A DNA stretch of 64,000 bases, from the NCBI RefSeq assembly GCF_029784135.1, contig NC_073744.1, forward strand, positions 66,228,593 through 66,292,592, written 5' to 3'. Below the pieces are notes generated by a model, which was not told the origin of the DNA, searched no databases, and saw only the letters and a program-made list of their open reading frames with translations. The translations under genes were made by a program, and so were the position numbers. Source of the stretch: Toxorhynchites rutilus septentrionalis. Lineage: Eukaryota; Arthropoda; Insecta; Diptera; Culicidae. Positions 11,065-23,305 of the stretch are shown one piece after another. Position 1 is the first letter of the stretch; every line of letters starts with the position of its first letter.

Positions 11065-11840
11065 CATCAAAAAGTTTTTTTTACTTTTTTTTGTGTAATA
11101 GTTTTGGATACAGTACGCCCCAGAACGTTTTGCATAATAACAAAAAGTATCAAAAAGTACAAAAAGTATCGCGACTTTCGAATTTACGCGGGTTCCGTAT
11201 ATTCGATTCTAGATTTTTTGTGAATTATGTTGGTACTCATGCCTCTCACTTATGCTGGCAAATACGGCTATTTTGAATGTTCAGTTACTTTTCTATACAC
11301 GTGTTTTGGTTGATCTTCGATTTTTGTCTATTGTAAACTGAACCAAAGAATCTGTATCAAATTTTGTGTTAAAAACAAAATTAAGTGCGCAAACACATTC
11401 CGAATGTAGATTGTGACATCTGGTGAACCTACCTTGGAGCGAAACAACGTTTATCGGAGTTCAAAAAAATATTCTCGGGAATGTTCTTTTAGAACAGCTC
11501 TTGTAGATAGAGTGGTTCACTCTATCTCATTCCACTAGGCATTTCCATAGCCATAGCCGATCTCATTTCAGCACTACGAAGGGATTTCTCTAGAGATATG
11601 CAATAGGCAAAAATCGAAGCTGAACCAAAGTATAAAATTAACTAAACATTGAAAATAGCCGTACTCGTAAGCATAAGTGAGAGACATGAGTTCCAACATA
11701 ATGCCACAAAAAATCTAGAATCGGATATACGTAATCCACGTGAATTCGAAAGTCGCGATACTTTTTAGACAGACCCGTATATCAGGTCAAAAAAATGTAA
11801 AACCACGCATGATTAATTTTTGAAAATGATAGAGGACGAT
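11065..11840. other. No gene found
   Basis: AT-rich, with a CAAAAAGTATCAAAAAGTAC run at about 11141-11170. Two segments echo each other in inverted form: around 11170-11280 (GCGACTTTCGAATTTACGCG, CTCTCACTTATGCTGG) and around 11650-11765 (CATAAGTGAGAGACATGAG, GTGAATTCGAAAGTCGCGAT). This suggests a ~600 bp element with long imperfect inverted ends, roughly 11145-11765. Confidence 0.45.
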
Positions 11841-12140
11841 ATCCGAGACACGATCGCATTGTTGACGTAGAGCTGCGAAATGATTGAATTCAATTCGTCT
11901 TTGTCTTACTTATTTTTTGGTGGCCCCAAAATGGGTCGATAGTTAGCGTGGTTCTCTCGCTTGGGACGCATCGAAGGTCGAAATCGACAAAAAAAAATAT
12001 TCCAACATAAACTCATTTAAAGCTGATTTCCAGATTTATTGAAATATATGGAGTGTATCGAAAAGTAATATCAAACCTCCAAGAAAAGTTGATGGGTCTG
12101 GGGCTAGGGGCACGGACAGGATCTTGACATAGGACTGTGA
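11841..12140. repeat. Orphan TGACGTAG-type ends
   Basis: CCGAGACACGATCGCATTGT followed by TGACGTAGAGCTGCG (11853-11881) matches the right-hand flank of the TGACGTAG elements. At 12105-12142, GGGGCACGGACAGGATCTTG then ACATAGGACTGTG is a variant end, matched in inverse at 52322-52370. Neither has an obvious partner, so both are probably truncated copies. Confidence 0.5.
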
Positions 12141-12399
12141 TTGTGCGTAGTAATTGCATTAGAATTAAGTTTTGTCATTGTTAAAATCTGTATTTTTTTC
12201 TTTTGATACATCAAATGGAAGCCCTATAAAACCATTTCTCGTATGAACTAGTATCCTTTAAACGGGTTAGATGAGATAAGGTGGTAGAATCCGAAACCAC
12301 ATTCTGTTCAAAAATGTACTCAAAAATTCCATTAATGCCATTACTACCTGTGTAGAGGGTGAATGTGATCCTCTTATTACATCCAATGTATTTCGCTTG

Positions 12400-12660
12400 C
12401 AATGCGTTGTCTTCCCTTTTATACATACCGTGCCTATGCGACGCATCCCTGCCGCCCATATTTCACCCGCTTTGCAGTTGGCTCCAACCCTGCATCGCCC
12501 AACCCAACCACGCAGCAAGGGCTCTTGGCCTCGGGCATTCTGTCAGCGGTGAGGGCAAGACGTGTGCTCTGCGGCCAAAGCATAAAGCATCTCCGAAATG
12601 GCTGGTCTATTTTGGTGGCTAAAATCTCACACTACCCTTTTGTTCTGTTTGTTCAGTTAC
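12400..12660 (-). promoter_or_regulatory. GC-rich island with a possible minus-strand core promoter
   Basis: A GC-rich block (~12420-12620) stands out in AT-rich surroundings. On the minus strand TATAAAAG (12423-12416) directly follows it, as a core promoter would. No open frame or known transcript follows. It may be a remnant of a captured or ancestral promoter; this is inference only. Confidence 0.25.
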
Positions 12661-13734
12661 GGATGCTCGTGTTGCTGCTGTAGTGAATTGATCTCATTGG
12701 GTGCTAAGTTTTGCTTATGTATAGGAAAGGGAAAGAAGAATGAGCATGTTGCGACTACTCCAGCTATCATAATCTGATATGCGTGAGTATATTCTTTCGT
12801 TCTTCTAAATCAGCAGCCGGTTTTACATAACCAAACAACATGCTCGATATTATGAATTGAGCACGAATTGATTGGGCAACATACAATACAATAATTGATT
12901 AAAGCCTATAACCGGTAAATTGAGAAAAATTGATTGAAAGCGAGTAGTAAGTGCAATCCAAAGAAAACATACCCATTGTGATCATCAAATTGTTAGCTTC
13001 ATTTACTATATTCACTGGTCTGGTCATGGTCTAAGTAAAAAAATTGCTAGATAATTTTCCTGTCTAATGGAAAATAACAAAACAACATACATTTTATTTT
13101 TACAAACACTTTATTCACAACACAGAAGAAAACTACACAAAAAAACTATAAACACATTCACCGCAGAGTCTGAAGTCGGACCTGAAAAAAGGACAGTTAT
13201 TATGTTATATACACAGATACGTATGCTTACTTACTTTTTAATTAGTCACAGCCTGAAAAGATAATTGTTTACATATAATTGGGCAGCACATAATACTCGC
13301 CTTTGATGACAACACGACAATCATAACAATCATATAAACAATAACAACCCAATTGTCACGGAATAGGGAACGCATGGAAACGAACTCGCTATACAAAGCA
13401 TATTGTTTATATCGAACATTCGAGATGGAACCCGACCATAGAAACAATTGCTATAGACTATTCAAATGACAATGGGCCAATGGTATGACAAGGGCACGAA
13501 AAGCTCTGAGCAAGTCAGTCGCAATAAAACCACCGATCAATATAGATCAACGTCTTGACTATATTCGATCTCATCTCTTATCAATCATCGGGTAGCCAGT
13601 CTACTCTACTTCGGAACATTGCTCAGAAACTATCTGGGCGGAGACATTTTTGGCGCTATAGACAGGGTTCTCTACTCTACTCACACTTTGGAACTCCGCT
13701 TAGAACCAATCTAGGCGGAGACAACGATTTTGAG
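12660..13734. other. No gene found
   Basis: AT-rich. At 13596-13725 a segment is duplicated in tandem: TCTACTCTACTTCGGAACATTGC...GGCGGAGACA is followed by a diverged second copy ending CTAGGCGGAGACA. No gene or RNA is recognisable. Confidence 0.45.
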
Positions 13735-13815
13735 TAATATGCGTTTGAAAACTCTTAATAAATCATTACATTTTTCGTAGAGTGACCCCCCCCCATATAG
13801 AAATCAAAGACATAA
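13735..13815 (+). repeat. GAAAACTCTTAA...GAGTGACCCCCC element end
   Basis: TTTGAAAACTCTTAATAAAT, then ACATTTTTCGTAGAGTGACC and ATAGAAATCAAAGA, recurs as a reverse complement at 51630-51700. It is an interspersed repeat end directly upstream of the Tc1 relic at 13.8 kb. The family is unknown. Confidence 0.55.
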
Positions 13816-13849
13816 TCCTATGTCAAAAAACGACTTCAATTTACGAGGA

Positions 13850-14300
13850 GCCATTAAACAACCCGCTGGAGTTCTGCAAGCGCGTTATTTAGAGGGACGA
13901 GTCCATACTGTAACTGTTTAACAAAAACAGACGACTCTGAGTTTGGCGAAAGAGCGACGAGGGTCTCCAGGATCGGCATCTTCAACCGACTATGAAGCAC
14001 GGTGTTGAAAGCATCATGGTGTGGGGTTGTTTCTCGTGGGCTATGGTGCGAAATTTAGGGCAGATCAACGGTGTTATGACTGCCGATGGTAACATCGAAA
14101 TTTTGTGCGAGAATCTGGAAGAATCCATGCTGGGGCTGAAGGATAACTACACCTTCCAACAAGATGTGAAGAAAACAGCAGCATTCTTACGATCTGCCTG
14201 GATCAAACCAATGGTTTGGCAACACCTCCGGAATTCGTGGAGAGTATGTCAGTTGGTTTGCGAAAAAAAAATCCTTTTTTGTTTTTCTGAAAAATAAATC
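13850..14300 (+). pseudogene. Tc1-family transposase fragment
   Basis: The readable part starts near 13855 and is clear from 13992: MKHGVESIMVWGCFSW, then GQINGVMTADGNIEIL, ENLEESMLGLKDNYTFQQD. These match the central DDE domain of Tc1 transposases (KHGGGSVMVWGC, DNY.FQQDNDPKHT). The second catalytic Asp (FQQD) is present at ~14160, but DPKH is lost. The SPDLNPIEH motif with the third acidic residue is gone, and the tail at 14200-14300 is scrambled. The N-terminal HTH was not found. It is a dead fragment. Confidence 0.7.
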
Positions 14301-14384
14301 AACGATACTGAAATGGCAAAATGGTCTACTAACTAATTACCTACTTTTTCGTAGTATTGACTGGAATACCGGAAAGTTTGAAAA

Positions 14385-14440
14385 AACAGGTCACATGAGG
14401 GTTGTGTCCGTGACACGACCGCATGGTTGATGAAGAATTC
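14385..14440 (+). repeat. Orphan right-end flank of the TGACGTAG family
   Basis: GGGTTGTGTCCGTGACACGACCGCATGGTTG closely resembles the outer flank at 22138-22168. Here the TGACGTAG core has decayed to TGATGAAG. Confidence 0.45.
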
Positions 14441-15780
14441 TGTTAGGCTATCTGTTGATTTTGGATATGTTTGAAGAATTACATCGTTAAACTCTTTGAT
14501 AATGATTTGGTGGCCCTGGAAAGGGCCGTTTGTTCGGATTTCTGTTAAAAAAAAAACTACAACCTGACGTTGTACAGAACCTTATGAACGGGGTTAAGAG
14601 GAAGGTGCGAGCATACGGGCTTGGGCTCGAAGTATGAATAAAAAGAAAATGCCAAAAGTTGTTTAATAGTTTTTATTTTACTGTCTAAAATTTTCAAAAG
14701 GATCGGTCTACTGGGCGAATTTCTACAGCGTTTTTTCCGTGATGCAATTTGATGTGACACACCCTTTATGTTATGTATGGATGAAATAAATAAAAAAAAC
14801 TCACCAATGTAATATAAGATAATTACCAATACTGAACACAATTATCAATTTTATCATCAGTAAAAACATGTTACTTTAATATAGGCCAAACATATTTGAA
14901 ATGAGAAATGTAATTTTCTTTTATAACTTTTATTTTCTGAGTGTTTATTCAACCCAATGTGAATTTCCATTGGACTAACAGCACCTAATACTATATGTAG
15001 ACCAAAAGCATATGGGAAATCACTTTTTCTAATATTTCTTCACTTTTCCAATTTTTCTCGCCTTATAAACTTTTATTGGGTGAAAATAAACACAACAAAA
15101 CAGACAGCTTAAACCAAACGACCCGTTCTCGAGCGGAAACACACCTTGATTTTTATTTATGAAAATTGAAATCAATCGTTTCATATATCAAGTCATTTTT
15201 AACACAATTGCTACCATATACAATTTTACACTTACACTTGTGCTAAATTTTTCACAATCGGTCATTGATATGAAATTTTACGAAGCAACCAACATTAAAG
15301 TTCCAAATTCAAATTTTATTTGCTAGAATTAATCGTATCACTCACCTTACTTGCAATATAAAAATGCCCCCGACTCGCATATATTTGTAATGTCGATTTC
15401 CCCGCAGCTTGGTTTTGAGGTCTCTGCTAGGGATTCGTCGCATGTGTCGTCAATTCCGACCAATCAGAAGTGGCTATTTCCGTTAGTTAGGGGTTGAGAT
15501 TTTTCAATTGTTCGATAGTCAGTTTCATGACATATATCATTTTCTCCAACATAAAAAATTGTTATGAAGTACCGAAATCGATTGACGCAAAAATTTCATC
15601 AATCCATCATGAACTGACTGATCAATAAGCTAAATTGGGCAATTTTCACGATGTGCTTGATTTTCGATTTTCAATTTGTACCCCAATATGTTCTCGAAAG
15701 ACGTGAAATATTTGAACATTTCTCGTACGGTTTCAAAGAACGTTATCATTGTGCTGAAATTCTTCTTTGTGTTGATGTGA
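14441..15780. other. No gene found
   Basis: AT-rich intergenic sequence. The open frames at 14557-14841 and 15651-15929 have no recognisable domain, although the latter runs into the LINE fragment. No RNA gene or repeat structure stands out. Confidence 0.4.
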
Positions 15781-15868
15781 TGTTGGGTGTTTTAAGTTTA
15801 CGAAAATCAAAGAGAAGTTCCCATACTTCCCATACTTTTGCAATTCCTCGGTCATTTTTTATCTGTCC

Positions 15869-16779
15869 ATGCGACAAAAAATCCATGGATTCCCAGATCA
15901 TCTACGCTCCGATTTTATTCCGCCGATAATTTCGGCAAAATATGGGGAAGTTGAATCTGATAAAATGTTCTTTACTGACGGTTCATTCATAAACGAGTCC
16001 ACTGGCTTCGGCATCTTCAATGAAAATTCCAGTGCCTCTTTCAAACTCAGAGATCCTTGTTCCGTGTATGTCACTGAACTGGGTGCGATATACTACGCAC
16101 TAGGGATCATTGAAACATAGCCCATCGACCATTATTTTATTTTTTCAGACAGTTTCAGCTCAATAGAGGCAATCCGGTCAATGAAAGTTGATAAACGCTC
16201 GTCTTATTTCCTCATAAGAATAAGACAACTATTGAGTGGATTCCCTCCCATTGCTCGATTCCTGGGAATGATAAAAGCGGACTCGCTATCTAAGGTGGGC
16301 GCTTCAGAAGGCACCCTTTTGAAAGGCAAATTGCTTGTAACGAATTTTTCCACATTCCTCGTCAGCGCACACTCGAAAGTTGGCAGCGCATTTGGAGTGA
16401 AGATGAGTTCGGTCGTTGGTTACGGACGATTATCCCTAAGGTCTCGACGAGTGCATGGTTCAAGGGATTGAATGTAGGTCGTGATCTCATTCGCGTGATA
16501 TCTCGGCTTATGTCCAATCACTACAACCTAAATACGCATCTTTATTGCATTGGGCTCGCAGCAAGCAATCTTTGTGATTGTGGCGATGGTTACCACGACA
16601 TCGATCATGTTGTCTGGTCGTGCATCCGGTTCCATGCTGCCCGCTCTCAGCTTTCCAGAGCATTCAGGACACTAAGCAGACAATCTGATATCCCCGTCCG
16701 GGATATCTTGGGTAGCCGTGATCCTGATCTTCTGCTTCATCTATACCTGTTTCTTAGAAACGCCGATGCCAACGTTTAA
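15869..16779 (+). pseudogene. I-clade LINE ORF2 C-terminus: RNase H and tail
   Basis: The frame from 15869 aligns with the region before RNase H in the LINE at 44 kb and enters RNase H at FFTDGSFINESTGFGIFN (~15970). The catalytic Glu follows (VTELGAIYYAL), then, after a stop at ~16118, IFSDSFSSIEAIRS. WIPSHCSIPGND is readable in another frame at ~16238 after a small deletion. The final block 16468-16779 holds the cysteine/histidine tail LCDCGDGYHDIDHVVWSC and ends in a natural stop. It is 5'-truncated and frameshifted. Confidence 0.85.
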
Positions 16780-18520
16780 TGATGTTTCTTCCGTTGTATC
16801 CCTGTATTATATCCCTCCTATCCGATATGTGTATAAACTTTTACTTAGTCGCGGCAATACATACACATACTCTTTACAGATACACAGGTCGAAGGTTGTG
16901 CAGGCCGCTGATCATTCAAGCTGAAGATTGTACCACCCAGTGACCATTCTATCCTGGATTCCTCGAGTCAAAAGAGATGCACCGCGATTGATATGAGGTA
17001 CAGACTAGGGGGGTGTCGCAGATTAATGGTCAGTTGCACCGCAATAGGAAGTATCCCGTGTCGGGCATACGTACAGAGTATTGAAGACTGCGAGTAATCG
17101 GTTGCTTATTACTAACATAGTCGTAAGGCAAAAATTGTCAAAATATTGAACTCCCGTTTTTGGTTTTATATGCGGACAAAAGCAACTACTCATAATGGAT
17201 GATGGAAAAAAAATCTATTGGTAATTCTTGGATTTTGGCGCCCCAAAGGGTCAGCGCCACCGGCAAATGTCGGGTTGCTACGCTTTTACACTACGCTGCT
17301 GTTAGGTAGTAAATTAAACATATTTTCACAAGGACTTTATCTCACTTCATTCTACAGGCAACGATTGTTGAATAATGGAATTTTTGTGTTTGCGTTTCAG
17401 ACCATAACAAGCTTTTGCATAGATTGCATATTCATGAGATTCACTTAACTTTTAATTTTGTATCTGATGCCGAGAAGAAGGAATGTCGGTTTCTTTTTGA
17501 TTCATCCCTCGTGTTGTATCGATCCGCTTGCTATTCCCTGTCACTCAAAGTTCATCGACCAATCATTCACCTATTTTCCGCAGAAGCTGTTTATATAACA
17601 TAATTCTATTGCATCTCGTCACTGAGTCTCGAAGCCATCCTACAGCGTGGAGAGAAAAAGCCATCAATCAATTGTAATAATACCGGAATCAACGCGACTG
17701 AACTCGCATCGGATTACAATTGTCCCCTCCGACGATAATGACCTCTGGCGAAACTACAGAAAAAAGGGTTTGAAATCACAAATTATTTTATGATCGTCTC
17801 AATAACTATATTGAATCTCCTTTTCTATTAACATTGTCGCTCAAATCTGTCGAAATCATCTCACCGTAATTCCGCTATTAATCATCGCTCAGAGATGCAC
17901 CATTTCTAAGCCGAAGATGCTGGCCGTCTGTAATGTTTTTTTTATAATGTGTTGGCAGCACTATTAATTTTCAGCAGCAAGATCTGAGTTAAACTCGTTA
18001 TCGGATCGTTCCCAGGGTTCATATCAAACACTACGCACGGGTAGAGGTGCTATGAGTACTTGAACTACACTATCTTATTAAACCGCACAGGCAATAAATG
18101 GTGGATGAGGAAGCAAGTAAGCTCTTTTCACTACAGCAAAAGCGTGAGTAAGGGAGTTTAGGGTAATTTAGGTTTACTGATGGTATGATATCTCGGAATG
18201 TACCAGTTTCGTATGTTCTCATAACAAAGGGCCAACACAATATACAGCAAATTAAAACCAATATTTGTAGGAAAGCTTTGTACTCGTATTGAGCTTAGAT
18301 TAGATATGATAAAGGGTGAGTATTCAGGTTTCCTAATATTTCTTCTGATTCCACTCATTGTGATATGATGTCAATAATAAATAGAATCATGGCCAAATAG
18401 ACCCTACATACTAGTAATTAATATACGAAAGAATAACACCAAGAATACTATTTTAGACGCTTTCATGTCAGAGTACAGTTAATTAAAACGGCCACTAATG
18501 AGGTTTATGGTATCATTCAA
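16780..18520. other. No gene found
   Basis: The first ~300 bp may be the LINE 3' untranslated region; no poly(A) tail or target duplication was resolved. The rest is AT-rich, with no coding signature beyond short chance frames. Confidence 0.4.
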
Positions 18521-18522
18521 AT

Positions 18523-18705
18523 ATTCATATATTACGTAACGCACTCAGTAAAGGAGGAGAGGATGCCTTGTGGTAGCTTTTTTGGAAATAAATCCTACAT
18601 AAACATTTTTATGCAAATGACTATTTTTTACATGTTATCTAGAAAAGAAAAAATCTCAAATATTGAAAAAATGCGCTACGTAATATTTGAAGACCCTTAG
18701 TTTCA
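18523..18705. mobile_element. Putative MITE with ATTACGTA(A/G)CGCA ends
   Basis: ATATTACGTAACGCACTC at ~18530 and its inverted partner GTGCGCTACGTAATATTTGA-like end near 18670-18695 bound ~170 bp with no coding capacity. A related string, CATAAATTACGTAGAAC, follows at ~18744. Target duplication is unclear. Confidence 0.45.
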
Positions 18706-18709
18706 AAAT

Positions 18710-19405
18710 TAATAAATAGACTTATCTTATGTCTGTGTATTCATAAATTACGTAGAACATACTGAGGAACTTACGAGGAAATACTGATTCTTATTTATTG
18801 AATTTATCATCATTCACCGACAAATAACGTCTGAAGAAAAATGTAAAAATAGTCGATTTTCACTGCTGTTTCAACTTACCTAGGGGTTAAGAAAAAACAT
18901 GGGTGAGTTGAAATGCTCAGAGCTATACGGAAAAAGATTTTTCAGCTCATTTTTCAAAACCACAACACTTGATTATCCCTATTCGATTACCTGACGTGCA
19001 ATTATGGCAATATTTTTGAGAAAGTGTTTTCGGACCTATTGAGTCACCGCGCAAAAATGTTTGTTTTGATTTTACGAACGAGGAAAGGTAAACAAAAACG
19101 CATATAGCGTTAAGGCATTCATATACTCTGGTAATGGCTGTCATAAGGAGGGTTGAAAGGTATTGTTTACTGTGACAAATATATCACGTCAATCCATCAT
19201 TCCTTGTAAAGGCTTCCGTTTCAACTTACTCCGTGTACCTTACACATTACATTAAACATTACACATTTCTCCCAACGTGTTACAAGTTTTTCATACCGCC
19301 ACTGAAAAATTCTTTTCCGATTTTTCTCGTACCCAGAACGCGATAGCTGTCTTCATCTCATTGTCTGAGCTGTAATGATTACCTAAGGCTATCTACACAC
19401 TAGGC
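18710..19405. other. No gene found
   Basis: AT-rich sequence with no repeat or coding signal that I can support. Confidence 0.4.
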
Positions 19406-19409
19406 AACC

Positions 19410-19565
19410 TAAGGGGGGTCTGCCATACAAATGAAACACAAATTTCTGCATTACTCGAGAATTAATCAAGCAAACGAAACCAAATTTGGCATGTGGAGGT
19501 TTTAGGATGCAATAAATGTTTCTATGGTGGTTCGACACTCCTCTCCCTGACGATCAATAACTACA
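19410..19565 (+). repeat. Single unit of the ~150 bp satellite seen at 40.4-41.4 kb
   Basis: AAGGGGGGTCTGCCATACAA, CATTACTCGAGAATTAATCA, AAATTTGGCATGTGGAGG and TTTCTATGGTGGTTCGACAC follow in the same order as in the tandem array at 40440-41400. It is a lone, dispersed unit. Confidence 0.75.
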
Positions 19566-19971
19566 ATTTTATTGGAGAATATAGAATATTCTGTTCAATC
19601 GATTGCGAATATTCCGTGAATATATCATACTAAGAACATATGTCACTTTTGTGGGAAAATAATCGTCATAGACTATATCACATTTGGCAACTCCGACTTT
19701 TCACGCGATTAGTTTTCATTGTTCTTGGCGCTTGGTAGATAAGAAGCTATAAGAAGAATCAAGTTGCAAGTTTTTTTTATAATTTTTTTTTAATAATAAT
19801 TGCGCAACTCGGCTGGGCCCCTGTTTATTCCAAAAAGTCTTTTCTTAGACGTACATGTGTTTTTTTTTCAACCACAAAATGTTCACCAGACGGCGTAATA
19901 GTAAATCTGAAAGTAAGGGAAGTAGTGACGACGAAAAAATAGTGCGAACCGTTAGAAGAAAAGCTTCGAGT

Positions 19972-20420
19972 ACACTCTGTCCAACTTCTATAAGACCATC
20001 TTGATTCTATTTCGCTGCAACACAAACAGTTACAATTTCAACAAGATACATTCATACATTGTTGAATGCTTAGAATAAAGTATATTTAACGTCAATTTAG
20101 TTCAAAAGAGTAGTTTGTTTATTTATTGTGCTTAAATATGTTTGCAGTTTCTAGAAGACCATTTCAAAATTCTTAAGTATCAATGAAAAATTCAAAACGA
20201 TCGGCTGATTTATATGTCAATAATTGGCACCCTTGCCATTTCGGATAATAACCTGGAAAATTCGTGTTGGAATACCATTTACCAAATGCTGCTGAACGAA
20301 ATTCTCGATATTTTGCGACCTTGAGCCGGTTGTGTCTTGAACTTTTTTTCAACGGAATAATTGGGATGACAATATTCAGCGTTCTGCCTTTTTTATTTGG
20401 AGTCGTAATGATGATCCCAT
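19972..20420 (-). mobile_element. Tc3-like element fragment with transposase C-terminus
   Basis: TACACTCTGTCCAACTTCTA at 19972 and the next ~140 bp match the left end of the Tc3-like element at 49002-49718. Beyond that match, minus-strand sequence at about 20330-20225 reads FVQQHLVNGIPTRIFQVI followed by IRNGKGANY and a stop, like the C-terminus of Tc1/Tc3 transposases. This copy keeps the C-terminal end of the enzyme, whereas the 49 kb copy keeps the N-terminal HTH. The other inverted end was not found. Confidence 0.55.
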
Positions 20421-21045
20421 CTCACTAAGATTTACTTTCTCAGCAGTAAAACAAATTCGATAACACCGTGCTGTTTGATTCGTGTTGAATCATCACCAAA
20501 AAACTACACCATACTTCCACTATTAAAAAAAAAACCGAATGAAAGCAACGCCTTCAAACTGCGCAGGTGTGTAAAGAAGATAGTGCTTCCACATTCCACC
20601 AGGCACGCTTCTCAAGTTTATTCAGTTCGTCTTCTACAAGCATGTGTGCACTACTTATCAGCCTAGCCTTGTATTTCAATTATTGGAATGAAGTATTATT
20701 TGAAAAGTAAAAAACTTAGAAGTTAGTGTTATAGAGGTTTCATTTATTTTCTTCCAAAATGCATGATAAACTTGATTGTTTCTATCAACCAAATTGATGT
20801 TCTCAAACCGCTCTACCATTAAGCCACGATGCATCTTTCCTGAGTCAGAAAGTCCCGGCTTGGAAATAATATTAGGTGTACCGGTAAGTTTCTTCGGTTT
20901 TACAACAGATGGCGTAACTTGATTATTATTCCAATGAATCAAATTTCCAGACATTCGGTGGAAGGCTACTGTCATTGCACGTCTTTTTCAGTGTATGTCA
21001 AAAAGTTGAAACGTATATAAAATAGTTTTTTTTGTCACTTCGAAT
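20421..21045. other. No gene found
   Basis: AT-rich sequence with short chance frames on both strands; nothing recognisable. Confidence 0.4.
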
Positions 21046-22076
21046 ATGTCAAATTTCGTACCAACGAGGGTGTTTTTGCGGGGAGTGTTACTTCATTACT
21101 TCAATATGAAGGAAAAAGCTGCGGAAAGTCATCACATTCTGCTGGAAGTTTATGGTGACCATGCTCCAACTGAGCGAACGTGTCAGACGTAGTCTGCACG
21201 GTTTAAAAGTGGTAATTTTGACTTGGAAGACGAAGAACGTTCCGGACCGCCAAAAACGTTTGAACATGAAGAATTGGAGGCTTTAATCGATCAATATCTG
21301 TCACAAACGCAACAAGAACTTGCAGATACATTTGGAGTAGCTCAGCAAACCATATCCGACCGTTTAAAAGCAATGGGAATGATCCGAAAGATTGGACATT
21401 GGGTGCCGTATGAATTGAAGCCACGAGACGTCGAACGCCGTTTTTTCACGTGCGTTTCAACTGCTCCAAAGGCATAAAAGAAAAGGTTTTTGCATCGAAT
21501 CGTTACTGGCGATGAAAAGTGGGTCCATTACGACAATCCTAAACGTCGGGCAACGTATGGATACCCCAGCCATGCATCAACATCGACGGCCGCGCGGAAT
21601 ATTCACGGCCAGAAGATTATGCTGTCTACTTGGTGGGACCAGCTGGGTGTGGTGTACTATGAGCTGCTAAAACCGAATGAAACCATTACGGAGGACCTCT
21701 ACCGACGACAATTGATGCGTTTGAGCCGTGAAGGAATAACGGCTACAATACGAGCAAAGACAACATTAACTTATTTTTCTGCACGACAATGCTCGGCCGC
21801 ATGTCGCGAAACTGTTCAAAACATACTTGGTAGCGCTGAAATGGGAGGTCCTATTCCACCCGCCGTATTCTCCAGACATTGGTTCGTCAGATTACTAGCT
21901 TTTTCGATCGATGCAACATGGTCTGGTTGATCAGCAGTTCTTCAATTTTGACGGAGTCAAAAATTGGATCGATTCGTGGTTATCCGACAAACTGGCCGAG
22001 ATTATTTCCGCAAAGGGATCCGAGAATTGCCAGAAAGATGGGAAAAAGTTGTGACTAGCGATGAGCAATACTTTGA
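21046..22076 (+). pseudogene. mariner (DD34D) transposase, decayed
   Basis: From the ATG at 21046 the frame gives the mariner N-terminal HTH region (LLHYFNMKEKAAESHHILLE), an in-frame TAG at ~21190 where the family has a Trp, then ARFKSGNFDLEDEERSGPPK and WVPYELKPRDVERRFFTC. After a frameshift comes HRIVTGDEKWVHYDNPKRR, with the first catalytic Asp. The second Asp lies in HDNARPHVAK (~21785) and the third in HPPYSPDIGSSDY (~21890), with 34 residues between them. Further stops follow. The C-terminus (KNWIDSWLSDKLAEII) is readable to ~22005. No inverted repeats were identified; the right flank is cut by the TGACGTAG element. Confidence 0.85.
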
Positions 22077-22859
22077 ATATTAAATTTGTAACCATTTTTG
22101 CAGAATGAAGCAATATTTTTTGAAAAAAAAAATCATAGGAGGTAGTGTTCATGACACGACCGCATTGTTGACGTAGAACTACGCTGTAGTTTAATTCAAG
22201 TCGCTTGTTTATAACTGCGGATATTATTTTATAATGCTACGAAATCACCATTCTACCAGTTTGGTCGCCCTGAAATGTTTTTTTTTATTGTAGGATCATT
22301 TGACGATAATTGAAGAAAAAGTGGAATGGAACGTTGGGTTTTGTTTTTGCGAACGGGATTTAAATATAATTGAGAATAAGGTTATAATTTTATACATCAT
22401 TGCTGTTTAATTAATTTAATTATACATCACATGCGAGTGATTTACAAGAGCGCAATCGCTCCGTTGTGCCGTGGTAGTGATGTACGCAAAAAGTGTTAGT
22501 TTGTTTTTTCTCGTTTCGAACACGTCCTATGTATTGTGTGATGTAGTGCTGTGTGTGAGTAATGTGTACAGGAAACAAATTTCGCGGAAGATATGCATGT
22601 CTCGTTCGCAGTAGATTTTTGCGCTGGAAAAAAGCCTCAAGATTTTGCATAAACATTTATTTTCCTTCGGATGAAAGGCCTGTAAAAATTCAATTATACC
22701 CTCTACTTCAAATAAATACCAGTAAAGCCTAAAAAATGCACAATAGCAATATTACAAAGAGTTCAACTTTCGGTCTGTGACGCGCGAGTATACAAGTGAT
22801 TTTGTGATTTTGTGCGCGAGTACAGGAGAGTTAAAGATAACTGTGGCCGATTAGAGTTC

Positions 22860-22945
22860 TCTCGGTTACCTTCTCAGGTTTCCCAAAAATAATTCATTTT
22901 ACATTTTTCCGTCTCAGGTTACCTAAAGATTTCTGCCGCGTGTTA
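22860..22945 (+). repeat. Short monomer array inside copy 2
   Basis: CTCGGTTACCTTCTCAGGTT and CCGTCTCAGGTTACC are two units of the array described at 3950-4560. They again precede the conserved module. Confidence 0.6.
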
Positions 22946-22984
22946 AGAGATAATCTTTTCGGAATTTCGTTTAGTTGATAGCTC

Positions 22985-23305
22985 GTGTTTACATAATCAC
23001 ATCACTTACCTCAGTGAATCCTGATTCTTAGCTCCCACTAACCCACTAACAACTATCCCTTCCTTCTAGCCTTCGGGCGGCGAATATCATACTAACATTC
23101 CTTCCCTTCCCCTGGTGACTGTAAGGACGTGGCCGGCGTCGTTATTGACCATTTAAAGCTCGAATCACCGAAAATTGCAAAACGAGAATGATTTGCTAGT
23201 CCCAAGCGTCATTCTGTGTGTTCTTTGTGCAATTTGGTTGGTTCAGGTCAATCACGGAGAGCAACTACGAATTGTACAGTCTACCCAAGCTCAAGCTCAA
23301 GCTGT
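22985..23305 (+). repeat. Conserved module, copy 3 of 4
   Basis: Same block as at 4580-4947, with the short frame from 23175 intact (MQNENDLLVPSVILCVLCAI, then WLVQVNHGEQLRIVQS). The first 18 residues after the acidic start are hydrophobic and could look like a signal anchor. The frame runs out into flanking transposon sequence, so I do not call it a gene. Confidence 0.6.
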
